From: Chitinophaga pinensis | GTDB lineage: Bacteria > Bacteroidota > Bacteroidia > NS11-12g > UBA9320 | Assembly (NCBI GenBank): GCA_945907065.1 | Contig: CAMDSC010000002.1 | Span: forward strand, 32,803 to 96,802 | Direction: 5' to 3' | DNA: 64,000 nt | Shown here: piece after piece, positions 39,801 to 47,435 of the stretch | Numbering within the stretch: position 1 is the stretch's first letter | Layout of the letters: each line of letters opens with the position of its first letter | The notes under the pieces: generated by a model | The model's database searches: none | What the model saw: the letters and a program-made list of their open reading frames with translations, nothing else | What the model was told of the DNA's origin: nothing | Position numbers and translations under genes: made by a program

Positions 39801-40596
39801 CTTTATTAATAATTTTTAAAGGACCTGAATAAGCTAATTCTAAAGTATTGTAATGCCACTTGTCAAAAAGACTGGAAGTAACATATTCATAATATTGAGA
39901 CCTTCTTCTGCTAGGGCCTTTAGTTGTAATATTTATTGCTCCTCCTGTAAGGTCACCAAACATGGCAGGTACACCACTTTGTATAAGGTCAATTTGTTCC
40001 TGACCAATTGTTGGCATTGCTGAACTACCTATAACCGCTACACCGTCTACAAATAAACGGGTTCCATCTGTTCTGTTACCCAAAAATGAAATCCCACCAC
40101 CCGAAGAGTTTACACCCGAAGAAGTATTAGCAATAGCACCTAAACCTCTTTGTGGTAATTTTAAAAGATCTTTTGATGTAAGGGTATTCTTATTGGCATC
40201 TTCTTCCACCAATTTTTTTCTATATCGGATAACATCTACTGTGCCTAAATCTTTACCATCTTCACTAGCTACCGATAATTCAATATTCCAAAAGGTTATT
40301 TTGCTACTATTTACAGTTATTCCCTCAGCCATATATTTGGTATAGCCAACATAACTTACCTCAATATCATATTCACCCGGATCAATTCCTTTAATAAAAT
40401 AATTTCCATTATCATCGCTTGAGGTTGAAGCTTTTACTATTCCTTCTTTTTTTACCACCACAGTGGCATAGTCAAGAGCTGAACGGGTTTTTTTGTCTGT
40501 AACTTTTCCTCTTATCTCACCGTAATTAGATTGAGAGTAGCCCAAACCTGACAAGAGAATTAGTACTAGAATGCTTAAGTAGTGTTTTAAACTCAT
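36811..40596 (-). CDS. TonB-dependent receptor with carboxypeptidase-regulatory-like domain
   Basis: 1261 aa; signal peptide; IRGKVTDKKTRSALDYATVVVKKEG; plug region LFVDGVAVIGSSAMPTIGQEQIDLIQSGVPAMFGDLTGGAINITTK; barrel C-term LRMLGVRFTL-like. Confidence 0.92.
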   Translation of the reverse strand: MSLKHYLSILVLILLSGLGYSQSNYGEIRGKVTDKKTRSALDYATVVVKKEGIVKASTSSDDNGNYFIKGIDPGEYDIEVSYVGYTKYMAEGITVNSSKITFWNIELSVASEDGKDLGTVDVIRYRKKLVEEDANKNTLTSKDLLKLPQRGLGAIANTSSGVNSSGGGISFLGNRTDGTRLFVDGVAVIGSSAMPTIGQEQIDLIQSGVPAMFGDLTGGAINITTKGPSRRRSQYYEYVTSSLFDKWHYNTLELAYSGPLKIINKGGGDKERVLFGYNISGHLEYQKDASPTVLGSWTVKEDVLNNIKENPLTANPNGGGFITTSSFLTQNDLVLNKARQNVPLYAGVLNAKFEYTPSKTSVLTLFATGAVQQSKGYSYTSSLLNYDEYSTNSNQTYRGYLRYTQKIGYQSGDKKEKDAKKPLVSDAFYSIRADYQTSIGKSQHSMHQDNVFDYGYIGKFTHFRAPVYEYKEGAQKFIVDNNGKMDTVVRQGYLELTGFRDTMITYQASDKNVLRSRYTENAFDYFKNTYGLNGAPSDGAIATFNGLLNGYSLPTTYSLWANPGSLLAGYSKSQQERISAYAVGEASINTGKNKENKHDIQFGMTYEQNILSSYGLSANSLWILMPQIANRHIVSLDQLKQGDYILNSIQSYDKDGRFLDTVKYKVRVDADQQSTFDKNLRAKLIAKGAVDAYGNKITETSFIDVNSLSPQDLNLNMFSADDLNNKNNQYVSYSGYDYLGNRTRKKFSINDFLNDKQNRSIGSFAPIYSAAWLQDKFAIKDMIFRVGVRVERYDANQSTLKDPYSLYPIKTVGELDNIEQINKNNPIPDNIKDDYSVYVTNQNNPIILGYRKDNTWYDAQGVEVANPEILAQQTSKNIIQPYLVDANNKNIVKEAFKDYQPQVNILPRVWFSFPINKEALFFANYDVLTQRPTDGATFTPISSYYFLESDQSRFLPNAALKPRIKTMYELGYKQKLNDVSSISLIMSYSEIRNDFGQYRYSQAYPVSYTSYANIDFSTNKAFRAEYQYRGLKNFQMSANYTLLFADGTGSNINSQGALLQANQPNLRSLYPLDVDFRHNFNTTFSYGYQGGKEYNGPVWFGKRIFANSDASFIVVARSGAPYTANLSPTATALSALGTVTRSQIKGNPYGSRMPWQLKADVNFQHYHEFKKKQIKEDRINVTGMTVFFTVQNLFNSKIINGVYAFSGLPNDDGYLSSPEGQQKISQEVSQQSFIDLYNISVNNPFNYAAPRLMRLGVRFTL

Positions 40597-40682
40597 AATT
40601 TTTTTATCTTTTATCTATTATTTAACAAGGGTTTAACGATTTTTTTACCAAACTTCAATAATTGCTTTTTTAAACTAAATAA

Positions 40683-41675
40683 TCAAGGGAATTTTTGCTC
40701 TTCTTTAAATCCTTTTTCAAGGTGGGACGAAAGGTTGTAAAATTCTTTAATTTTAGTGGCCAAACTTTCCGAAATCTTTTGATAAGATTGGCGTGTCCAG
40801 CCACCGATGTGTGGTGTTAATACTACATTTGATAATGACCTTAATTTTTCAAATTCGGCCGTTTCTAAATTATTAAGTTGGTTAATTCGTTCGTTTTCGA
40901 GCACATCGGCTGCAAAGCCAATGATTTTTTTTGTTTCCAAAGCTTCCAGCACATCTGCTGTTTTTACTATCATTCCACGTGAGTGATTTAATAAACGGAA
41001 CGGCTTTGAAAAATTATTAATAAAATTTTTATCTACTAAATATTTTGTTTCCGATGTTAAAGGTATATGAAGTGAAACTATATCTGCATTCTGAAAAATT
41101 TCATTCATATCGGTTTCTTTTATCTGTGCATTTCCAAAACCTGATTTATATTTATCATAAGCCAAAATTTGAACTCCAAAACCGCCTAATACTTTTGCAA
41201 ACCGGCTTCCGGTATTTCCATATCCAATTATCCCAACGGTTTTCCCTTCCAATTGATCGCCACAGTTTCCTTCTCTATCCCATTTTTGGCTCCTTACTTC
41301 TTTGTCAGATTTTGTAATATTAGCCAGCAGGCTTAATAACATTCCCAAGGTATGCTCGGCCACAGCCTGACTGTTAGCTTCGGCTGTATTTATATAAGCT
41401 ATTTCTTTTTTATCCAACCATTCGGTATCTAAATTATCAACTCCTGAACCTGCTCGGGCCACAAGTTGTAAGTCATTAGCAAATTGGCAAAGTTCACTAT
41501 TTACAAAAACTTTACTTCTTACAATAAGGATTTGTTTATTGGTTAAAGCCAAAGGAACATCGGCCGGATTAATAGCTGGCAAATAAGTAATATCAAATTT
41601 TTGCAACCCGCTCTGCTCAAAAAAGCAAGGATGCAAATCATCAATTACTAAAATATTTATTTTATCACTTGCCAT
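40683..41675 (-). CDS. D-2-hydroxyacid dehydrogenase (phosphoglycerate dehydrogenase-like)
   Basis: 330 aa; LVARAGSGVDNLD, GKTVGIIGYGNTGSRFAKVLGGFGVQILAYD, NVVLTPHIGGWT. Confidence 0.93.
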   Translation of the reverse strand: MASDKINILVIDDLHPCFFEQSGLQKFDITYLPAINPADVPLALTNKQILIVRSKVFVNSELCQFANDLQLVARAGSGVDNLDTEWLDKKEIAYINTAEANSQAVAEHTLGMLLSLLANITKSDKEVRSQKWDREGNCGDQLEGKTVGIIGYGNTGSRFAKVLGGFGVQILAYDKYKSGFGNAQIKETDMNEIFQNADIVSLHIPLTSETKYLVDKNFINNFSKPFRLLNHSRGMIVKTADVLEALETKKIIGFAADVLENERINQLNNLETAEFEKLRSLSNVVLTPHIGGWTRQSYQKISESLATKIKEFYNLSSHLEKGFKEEQKFP

Positions 41676-41809
41676 AACTTCGTTCTAAAATCCAATTCGA
41701 AAATAATACTCCTTCGATAAACTTCGTTATTTAATTGACTAAAGGTATTGATGCGGTTTATTAACGGGATTAGTGCAAGCATCAAAAACCACCTTTACCT
41801 TACCAATAC

Positions 41810-42658
41810 TCACTTTATCTCAATATGGTTTGATTCTACTTTATTTCCAAAAAACAATCCTGCCATTGTATTAAAAGTTTGTGTATCATCTGTGGTATAA
41901 AAAGTTCTTGTTGAATTGGTTTCACAGGCTTCCTTTATTTCAGGATGCCTTGATAAATAATCTTTTAAGCTATCTGCAACAATTGCATCTTGCGATATAA
42001 TTTTAATATTGGATGGTAAAAACTGTTTTATCTTTTTTAACAGCATTGGATAATGAGTGCAACCCAAAACTAAGGTATCTATTTCTGATGATTGCTTAAA
42101 TAACTCATCCAAATATTTTTTAATAAAATAATCAGCTCCTTCATTATTAAATTGATTGTTTTCTACCAATGGTACCCACATTGGGCAAGCTTGTTGAAAC
42201 ACCTTAATCTGTGGAAAAAACTTTAAAATTTCAATTGGATAGGAATCCGAAGCTACTGTGCCTGAAGTTCCAAGAACTCCCACATGCCCTGTTGTTGTAT
42301 AATTTCCTACAATTTCTGTGGTTGGCCGTATTACGCCTAACACCCTTTTATCAGGTGCTACTATAGGCAAATGATTTTGCTGGATAGAACGCAACGCCTT
42401 TGCAGATGCAGTATTACAGGCTAATACAACAAGGTTGCATCCCATATCAAACAATTCCTGAACGCATTGTTGTGTATAATGTGTTACCGTTTCAAAGGAA
42501 CGATTGCCATAAGGCGAACGAGCATTATCTCCTAAATATATGTAATCATATTGGGGCAGTTTATTTACCAATTCCTTTAGAATAGTAAGGCCGCCATAGC
42601 CCGAATCAAAAACTCCGATTGGGCCAGGCGTTAATATTTTAGATTTTTGATTAATAAT
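41810..42658 (-). CDS. murI: Glutamate racemase (start uncertain, non-canonical)
   Basis: PGPIGVFDSGYGGLTILKELVNKLPQYDYIYLGDNARSPYG, LVLACNTASAKAL, LGCTHYPML; the ORF-track start (TTG at 42571) would delete the FDSGYGG motif, so the start must lie further upstream. Confidence 0.9.
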   Translation of the reverse strand: MINQKSKILTPGPIGVFDSGYGGLTILKELVNKLPQYDYIYLGDNARSPYGNRSFETVTHYTQQCVQELFDMGCNLVVLACNTASAKALRSIQQNHLPIVAPDKRVLGVIRPTTEIVGNYTTTGHVGVLGTSGTVASDSYPIEILKFFPQIKVFQQACPMWVPLVENNQFNNEGADYFIKKYLDELFKQSSEIDTLVLGCTHYPMLLKKIKQFLPSNIKIISQDAIVADSLKDYLSRHPEIKEACETNSTRTFYTTDDTQTFNTMAGLFFGNKVESNHIEIK

Positions 42659-42723
42659 TTCAGCTTTAATTTGTGGCTTACGAAAATAGGTAAGGGATTT
42701 ATTTTTCGAATATTCTTTTATAA

Positions 42724-42758
42724 AAAAAACTCCGGTATTTAATTACACCGGAGTTTTT
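42724..42758 (-). terminator. Intrinsic terminator downstream of the ompH/skp gene
   Basis: AAAACTCCGGTGTAATTAAATACCGGAGTTTTTTTT on the minus strand. Confidence 0.85.
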
Positions 42759-42781
42759 CAAAAATAAAATTTTATATAAAA

Positions 42782-43285
42782 TTAGTTTATCAATAATTTC
42801 TTTTTCACATCATTCATAAGATCATTTGCACTATTGGTTACCAATACGCCTAATCCTTCCGAACTATCTAAAACATAATCAAAGCCCTTGGCTTTAGCTA
42901 CATCATTAATTGCAGTTTTAGCCTTTTTATAAATAGGCATATAAAGTTCTTCTTTCTTCTTTTGCATATCCTGCTCAGCGGTTTGGCTAAACTGCTGGAT
43001 ATCGGCCTGCAAAGCTTCTAATTTACTTTTCTTAACCTCCATTACTACAGGTGGAGAAATGGTATCAGCCACATACTCTTGATACTTAGTTTGAAGTTCG
43101 GTTTGCATGGTTTCCAATTGATTACGAAGTACTCCTTCATAATCTTTTAGCTTTTTTTCAAAATCTTTCATCTCAGGCATTGCATTCATAAGTTCCGAAG
43201 AATTGATATGAGCAATTTTGCTTTGTGCACTAGCTCCAAAACATAAGGCAATGGCTGTAAATACTGTTAAAATTAATCGTTTCAT
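42782..43285 (-). CDS. OmpH/Skp family periplasmic chaperone
   Basis: 167 aa; signal peptide MKRLILTVFTAIALCFGASAQ; KIAHINSSELMNAMPEMKDFEKKLKDYEGVLRNQLETMQTELQ coiled coil. Confidence 0.92.
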   Translation of the reverse strand: MKRLILTVFTAIALCFGASAQSKIAHINSSELMNAMPEMKDFEKKLKDYEGVLRNQLETMQTELQTKYQEYVADTISPPVVMEVKKSKLEALQADIQQFSQTAEQDMQKKKEELYMPIYKKAKTAINDVAKAKGFDYVLDSSEGLGVLVTNSANDLMNDVKKKLLIN

Positions 43286-43314
43286 TTATTTGTTATTTAT
43301 ATTTATTTGTTATT

Positions 43315-43971
43315 TTATCGTCTTGGTGGTAATCCGTCGGAAGATGGAGGTAAATCGGTTTTTTGCTTCTCTTTAACTTTTTCCTTTTCTTCCTTTGATG
43401 GCGCTACACCAAGTAAAGTAAGAATGTTGTCGCTTTTATCATATTTGGCATTGCTAAAAAGCATAGTCATATCACTTGATTTGTCAAAAATAAAATCCAA
43501 AGCATCCTCCTTCGCTATTTTTTGTATGGTTTCAAAAACCTTGTCTTGAATAGGCTTTACTAATTCCTGACGTTTTTTAAATAATTCACCTTCATATCCA
43601 AATTTATCTTGTTGAAATTTTTTGGCTTCTTTTTCCTTATTGATTATTTCATCCTCACGCTGTTTTTGCTGATCTGGCGTCAAAAGAATCTTTTCAGCTT
43701 GATATTCTTTATACATTTTATCAATCCCTTCATATTTTTCATCTACCTCCTTTTGCCATGTTTCAGCTATTTCATTCAGTTTCTTTTGAGCCGATTTATA
43801 ATCGGGCAATAAGGATAAAATGTACTCTGTATCAACATATGCAAACTTTTGCGCATAATTAGCAAAGGGTATCATTACCATAAAGACTAATGTTAATACT
43901 AGCTTTTGAAATCCTGCTTTACCCATACTACTTTTCAATTTTGATTGGAATTCGTGAATTTTTAGTTTCAT
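43315..43971 (-). CDS. OmpH/Skp family periplasmic chaperone (paralogue)
   Basis: FAYVDTEYILSLLPDYKSAQKKLNEIAETWQKEVDEKYEGIDKMYKEYQ; ATG at 43971 or 43926 preferred over 43998. Confidence 0.92.
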   Translation of the reverse strand: MKLKIHEFQSKLKSSMGKAGFQKLVLTLVFMVMIPFANYAQKFAYVDTEYILSLLPDYKSAQKKLNEIAETWQKEVDEKYEGIDKMYKEYQAEKILLTPDQQKQREDEIINKEKEAKKFQQDKFGYEGELFKKRQELVKPIQDKVFETIQKIAKEDALDFIFDKSSDMTMLFSNAKYDKSDNILTLLGVAPSKEEKEKVKEKQKTDLPPSSDGLPPRR

Positions 43972-44125
43972 TTTTATTTCTAATTTATAGTTAAACATGC
44001 TTACAATTTGTCAGCCTAAAAAACATATAACGTAAAATAAGCGGCAAACATACATATTTTTCAGGGGCTTCAAAAAAAATATTACCTAAATTAAACAACT
44101 GCACTTTGACTTTAATTATGGACAG

Positions 44126-44641
44126 TTAGTGTTTCAATTTAATTTCGTTGCTTTCTACCACATTGCTTCTATGCAGTTTTCTGTCTATCATTTGACTTAT
44201 AAATTTTATAGTATCCGGAAATACTCCTGGGTATGGTGATGCAGGTATTCTTAGATCTAAATTACCGGAAACCATTTTTTTCTTATCACTTAAGTTCAAT
44301 CTTTGAAATCGTTGATTAAATTGTAAAGTATCTGAACTACCTGGAACGAGAATACTTTGCCAAACATTATTTTTCTTAATTTTATAGCCAACTAAAAGAT
44401 TATAAAAGCCATCGCTACCAAAATTAAAAGGAGGAAATGTATCTCCAACTGATAAACCCAAATCTCCATCACCATCTTTATAATTTATTGATAAAACTAA
44501 CATACTATCCTTTCCCTGTATATTTTTGTAAACTGTTACCGATTCAAAACCTATTTCAGGCATTTCTGATTCAACTGGATCGGTATTGCACCCAAAAGAA
44601 AGCAACATTAATAGTACTGATATATTGAATAATAGTTTCAA
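44126..44641 (-). CDS. Hypothetical lipoprotein
   Basis: TTG start gives MKLLFNISVLLMLLSFGC lipoprotein signal; no suitable ATG except one 6 codons before the Cys. Confidence 0.65.
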   Translation of the reverse strand: MKLLFNISVLLMLLSFGCNTDPVESEMPEIGFESVTVYKNIQGKDSMLVLSINYKDGDGDLGLSVGDTFPPFNFGSDGFYNLLVGYKIKKNNVWQSILVPGSSDTLQFNQRFQRLNLSDKKKMVSGNLDLRIPASPYPGVFPDTIKFISQMIDRKLHRSNVVESNEIKLKH

Positions 44642-45608
44642 ACAGAGAGTTTTTTTAGCAACCAATACCAATTTTAACGAACTGGCTTTGGAAATATTTT
44701 ATTACCAGGCCAAATATAATCCCGTTTATTCTAAATTTTTAAAGTTAATTAATAAACGGCTTGAATACATTTTAGATATTGAAGATATTCCTTATTTACC
44801 AATTGATTTTTTTAAAAATCATGCTGTAAGTTGCAATCCTATTAACGACAAGACTCCTTTTTTTTCAAGCAGCTCAACCACCGGCCAAGGAGCAAGTCGC
44901 CATTATTTACCAGATATTAATCTTTATCATACTGCTTTTACCAAAAGTTTTGAATTTCAATTTGGCAATATCAAAGACTATACATTTCGTTTTTTATTAC
45001 CTTCATACATGGAAAGAAGCGGTTCTTCATTGGTTTATATGGCTGAGAAACTATTAAAAATATCAGGTTCGGGTGGTTTTTATTTAAATAATTTTGCAAA
45101 ATTGACGGATGATTTAAATGAGGACAAAAAACTGGGACGAAAAATAATTTTGCTCGGAGTTAGTTTTGCCCTTCTTGATTTTGCAGAACAGTTTTCTTTG
45201 GATTTATCAGGTGTTACTATTATGGAAACCGGCGGAATGAAAGGTCGGCGAAAAGAAATAACACGGCCAGAACTTCACAATTTTTTAAAGCAAAAACTAA
45301 ATGTAAACCAAATTGCTTCCGAATATGGGATGACGGAGCTTTTATCACAAGCGTATTCAATTAAGGATGGGATATTTAACTGTCCACCTTGGATGAAGAT
45401 AAGTATTGGCCAAACCACGGACCCATTGGGGTTAGAAAAAACTGGCAAGACTGGCACTTTAAAAATTATTGACTTAGCCAATATTGAGAGTTGTTGTTTT
45501 ATTAGCACCTCCGATTTGGGGAGAGTTTCCCAAGATGGTTCGTTTGAAGTTTTGGGAAGATATGATAACAGCGATGTGAGGGGATGCAATCTCCTCACCC
45601 CCGAATAA
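44625..45608 (+). CDS. LuxE/PaaK-like acyl-protein synthetase family protein
   Basis: FNELALEIFYYQAKYNPVYSKFLKLI, IPYLPIDFFKNHAVSC, FFSSSSTTGQGASRHYL, METGGMKGRRKEITRPELHNFLK, SEYGMTELLSQAYS, DLGRV; ORF track extends to a TTG at 44586. Confidence 0.85.
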   Translation: MNNSFKQRVFLATNTNFNELALEIFYYQAKYNPVYSKFLKLINKRLEYILDIEDIPYLPIDFFKNHAVSCNPINDKTPFFSSSSTTGQGASRHYLPDINLYHTAFTKSFEFQFGNIKDYTFRFLLPSYMERSGSSLVYMAEKLLKISGSGGFYLNNFAKLTDDLNEDKKLGRKIILLGVSFALLDFAEQFSLDLSGVTIMETGGMKGRRKEITRPELHNFLKQKLNVNQIASEYGMTELLSQAYSIKDGIFNCPPWMKISIGQTTDPLGLEKTGKTGTLKIIDLANIESCCFISTSDLGRVSQDGSFEVLGRYDNSDVRGCNLLTPE

Positions 45609-45643
45609 CTTCAAGATTTTTCATTTTCAAATTTCCAAATTAT

Positions 45644-45651
45644 TATCTTTG
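45644..45651 (+). promoter_or_regulatory. Putative Bacteroidota -7 promoter box (TATCTTTG) upstream of trhO
   Basis: TTATCTTTGCACCC matches TAnnTTTG, 23 nt before the ATG at 45675. Confidence 0.5.
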
Positions 45652-45674
45652 CACCCTAATCCCCTTAGTGTAAC

Positions 45675-46688
45675 ATGAAATTGCATAACAAGGTAAACAA
45701 AGACATTTTAAAACAACAAATTCTGCAATCGGCTGAGCCGCGAACTACTATTTCTTTTTACAAATATTGGCCTATTGGCAATCCACAAATATTTCGTGAT
45801 CATATGTATTTATCCCTTGACCCTATTGGGGTACTTGGAAGAATATATGTAGCCAAAGAAGGTATAAATGCACAGATAAGTGTACCTACATCTAACCTTC
45901 AACTTTTTAAGGAAACTCTTTTTCAGATAACTTTTTTAGAAGGTGTGAGGCTAAATATAGCTGTGGAGGACAATGGAAAATCGTTTATAAAATTGGGAAT
46001 AAAAGTAAGGCCAAAAATTGTAGCTGACGGCCTGAACGACCCCGATTTTAATTCGTGGGATTATGGGCAGCATTTGTCAGCGGAGGATTTCAATAAAAAA
46101 ATATCAGAACCCGAAACTATTTTGGTAGACATGCGCAACCATTACGAAAGTGAGGTTGGGCATTTTGAAAATGCAATAATTCCGGATGTAGATACATTTA
46201 AGGAAGAATTGGATTATGTAGTGGATTTATTGGCCGATAAAAAAGACCAACCGGTGGTGATGTATTGTACCGGAGGAATTCGCTGTGAAAAAGCCAGTGC
46301 ATGGCTTAAACACAATGGGTTTAAAGATGTGTATCAATTGGAAGGCGGCATTATAAAATATGCCAAGGATGCTAAAGAACAATCACTTCCAAATAAATTT
46401 ATAGGCAAAAATTTTGTGTTTGACGAGCGGCTTGGTGAACGAATTACCGAGGATATTATCGCCCATTGTCACCAATGCGGAACTTCGTGGGACACTCATG
46501 TAAACTGCAAAAATGTTGGCTGTAACTTGCTTTTTTTACAATGCCCTATATGTGCTGAAAAATATGATGGATGCTGTTCGGATGAATGTAATACGATTTA
46601 TCATTTACCTGAAGAAGAACAAAAGGAATATCGCCGAAACAAAGACAGCGGAATACGAATTTTTTCTAAAGGGAGATTTGGGGGTTAA
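45675..46688 (+). CDS. trhO: Rhodanese-related tRNA uridine hydroxylase (TrhO/YceA family)
   Basis: 337 aa; YVAKEGINAQISVP, KVRPKIVADGL, VDMRNHYESEVGHFENAI, VMYCTGGIRCEKASAWLKHNGF. Confidence 0.93.
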   Translation: MKLHNKVNKDILKQQILQSAEPRTTISFYKYWPIGNPQIFRDHMYLSLDPIGVLGRIYVAKEGINAQISVPTSNLQLFKETLFQITFLEGVRLNIAVEDNGKSFIKLGIKVRPKIVADGLNDPDFNSWDYGQHLSAEDFNKKISEPETILVDMRNHYESEVGHFENAIIPDVDTFKEELDYVVDLLADKKDQPVVMYCTGGIRCEKASAWLKHNGFKDVYQLEGGIIKYAKDAKEQSLPNKFIGKNFVFDERLGERITEDIIAHCHQCGTSWDTHVNCKNVGCNLLFLQCPICAEKYDGCCSDECNTIYHLPEEEQKEYRRNKDSGIRIFSKGRFGG

Positions 46689-46701
46689 TTTTTGGAAATT
46701 C

Positions 46702-47373
46702 CTAATTCCTAATCAACCTCCTAATTACTACCAAATGTGACAGGAAAACTAAAGGAACCACGCAGCCAGGCAACCACACAAACGGGAAATATAAAACAGC
46801 AATATTAGGCTGGTCAAAAGCAAATTGCTGAATTGGAAAAGGGGCTGAAAGAATAGCATTAATAACAATATTCAATAAAAGCCCAAGACAAATAAAATTC
46901 CAAATCAGAATTATTTTGGGTGAAAGTTTGTTTTTTACAAACCCGAAATACCAAACAAATGGAGCTGTAATACCTGCTATTATATCAAAATTTCGGCCTT
47001 CAAAAGTCATCAACTCCGGAATTTTACCTTCCAAAAAAAGTCCAAACAAAACTAATTCAACAGGAATTCGAATCACATGAAGAAATGTCAATGTTTTAGC
47101 ATCCAGCTTATCAATAAAAACTTTTCCGTTAGCAGTGATAAATAAAAGTGCAATACCAATAAACATTGGGGTAACAGCTAACGCTAACCTTGGCGGCATA
47201 TTATTAGTAACCGTATAAAATCCTGATACACTTATTACACCATGCAACAACAGCCATCCCAAAAGAAGAAGTAAAACAATCCGTGAAGAATTGGCTGCTT
47301 TATAAAAAAATAAAACAGTGAGTAGAGTTGTTAGTCCAAAAACAATGCTGAGGAATAAAGGTAGATTTTCCAT
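46702..47373 (-). CDS. Hypothetical multi-pass membrane protein
   Basis: 223 aa with about six hydrophobic segments; intact ORF. Confidence 0.75.
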   Translation of the reverse strand: MENLPLFLSIVFGLTTLLTVLFFYKAANSSRIVLLLLLGWLLLHGVISVSGFYTVTNNMPPRLALAVTPMFIGIALLFITANGKVFIDKLDAKTLTFLHVIRIPVELVLFGLFLEGKIPELMTFEGRNFDIIAGITAPFVWYFGFVKNKLSPKIILIWNFICLGLLLNIVINAILSAPFPIQQFAFDQPNIAVLYFPFVWLPGCVVPLVFLSHLVVIRRLIRN

Positions 47374-47435
47374 AATTCTGTTTTTTAAAGGTTAAACTAT
47401 TTAACAAATGGATTAGCTAACCCTGATTAATTTAA

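Noticed and set aside
41676-41809. Short minus ORF after murI (VSIGKVKVVFDACTNPVNKPHQYL*)
   Set aside because: About 24 codons, no recognisable motif, overlaps the murI stop; indistinguishable from chance.
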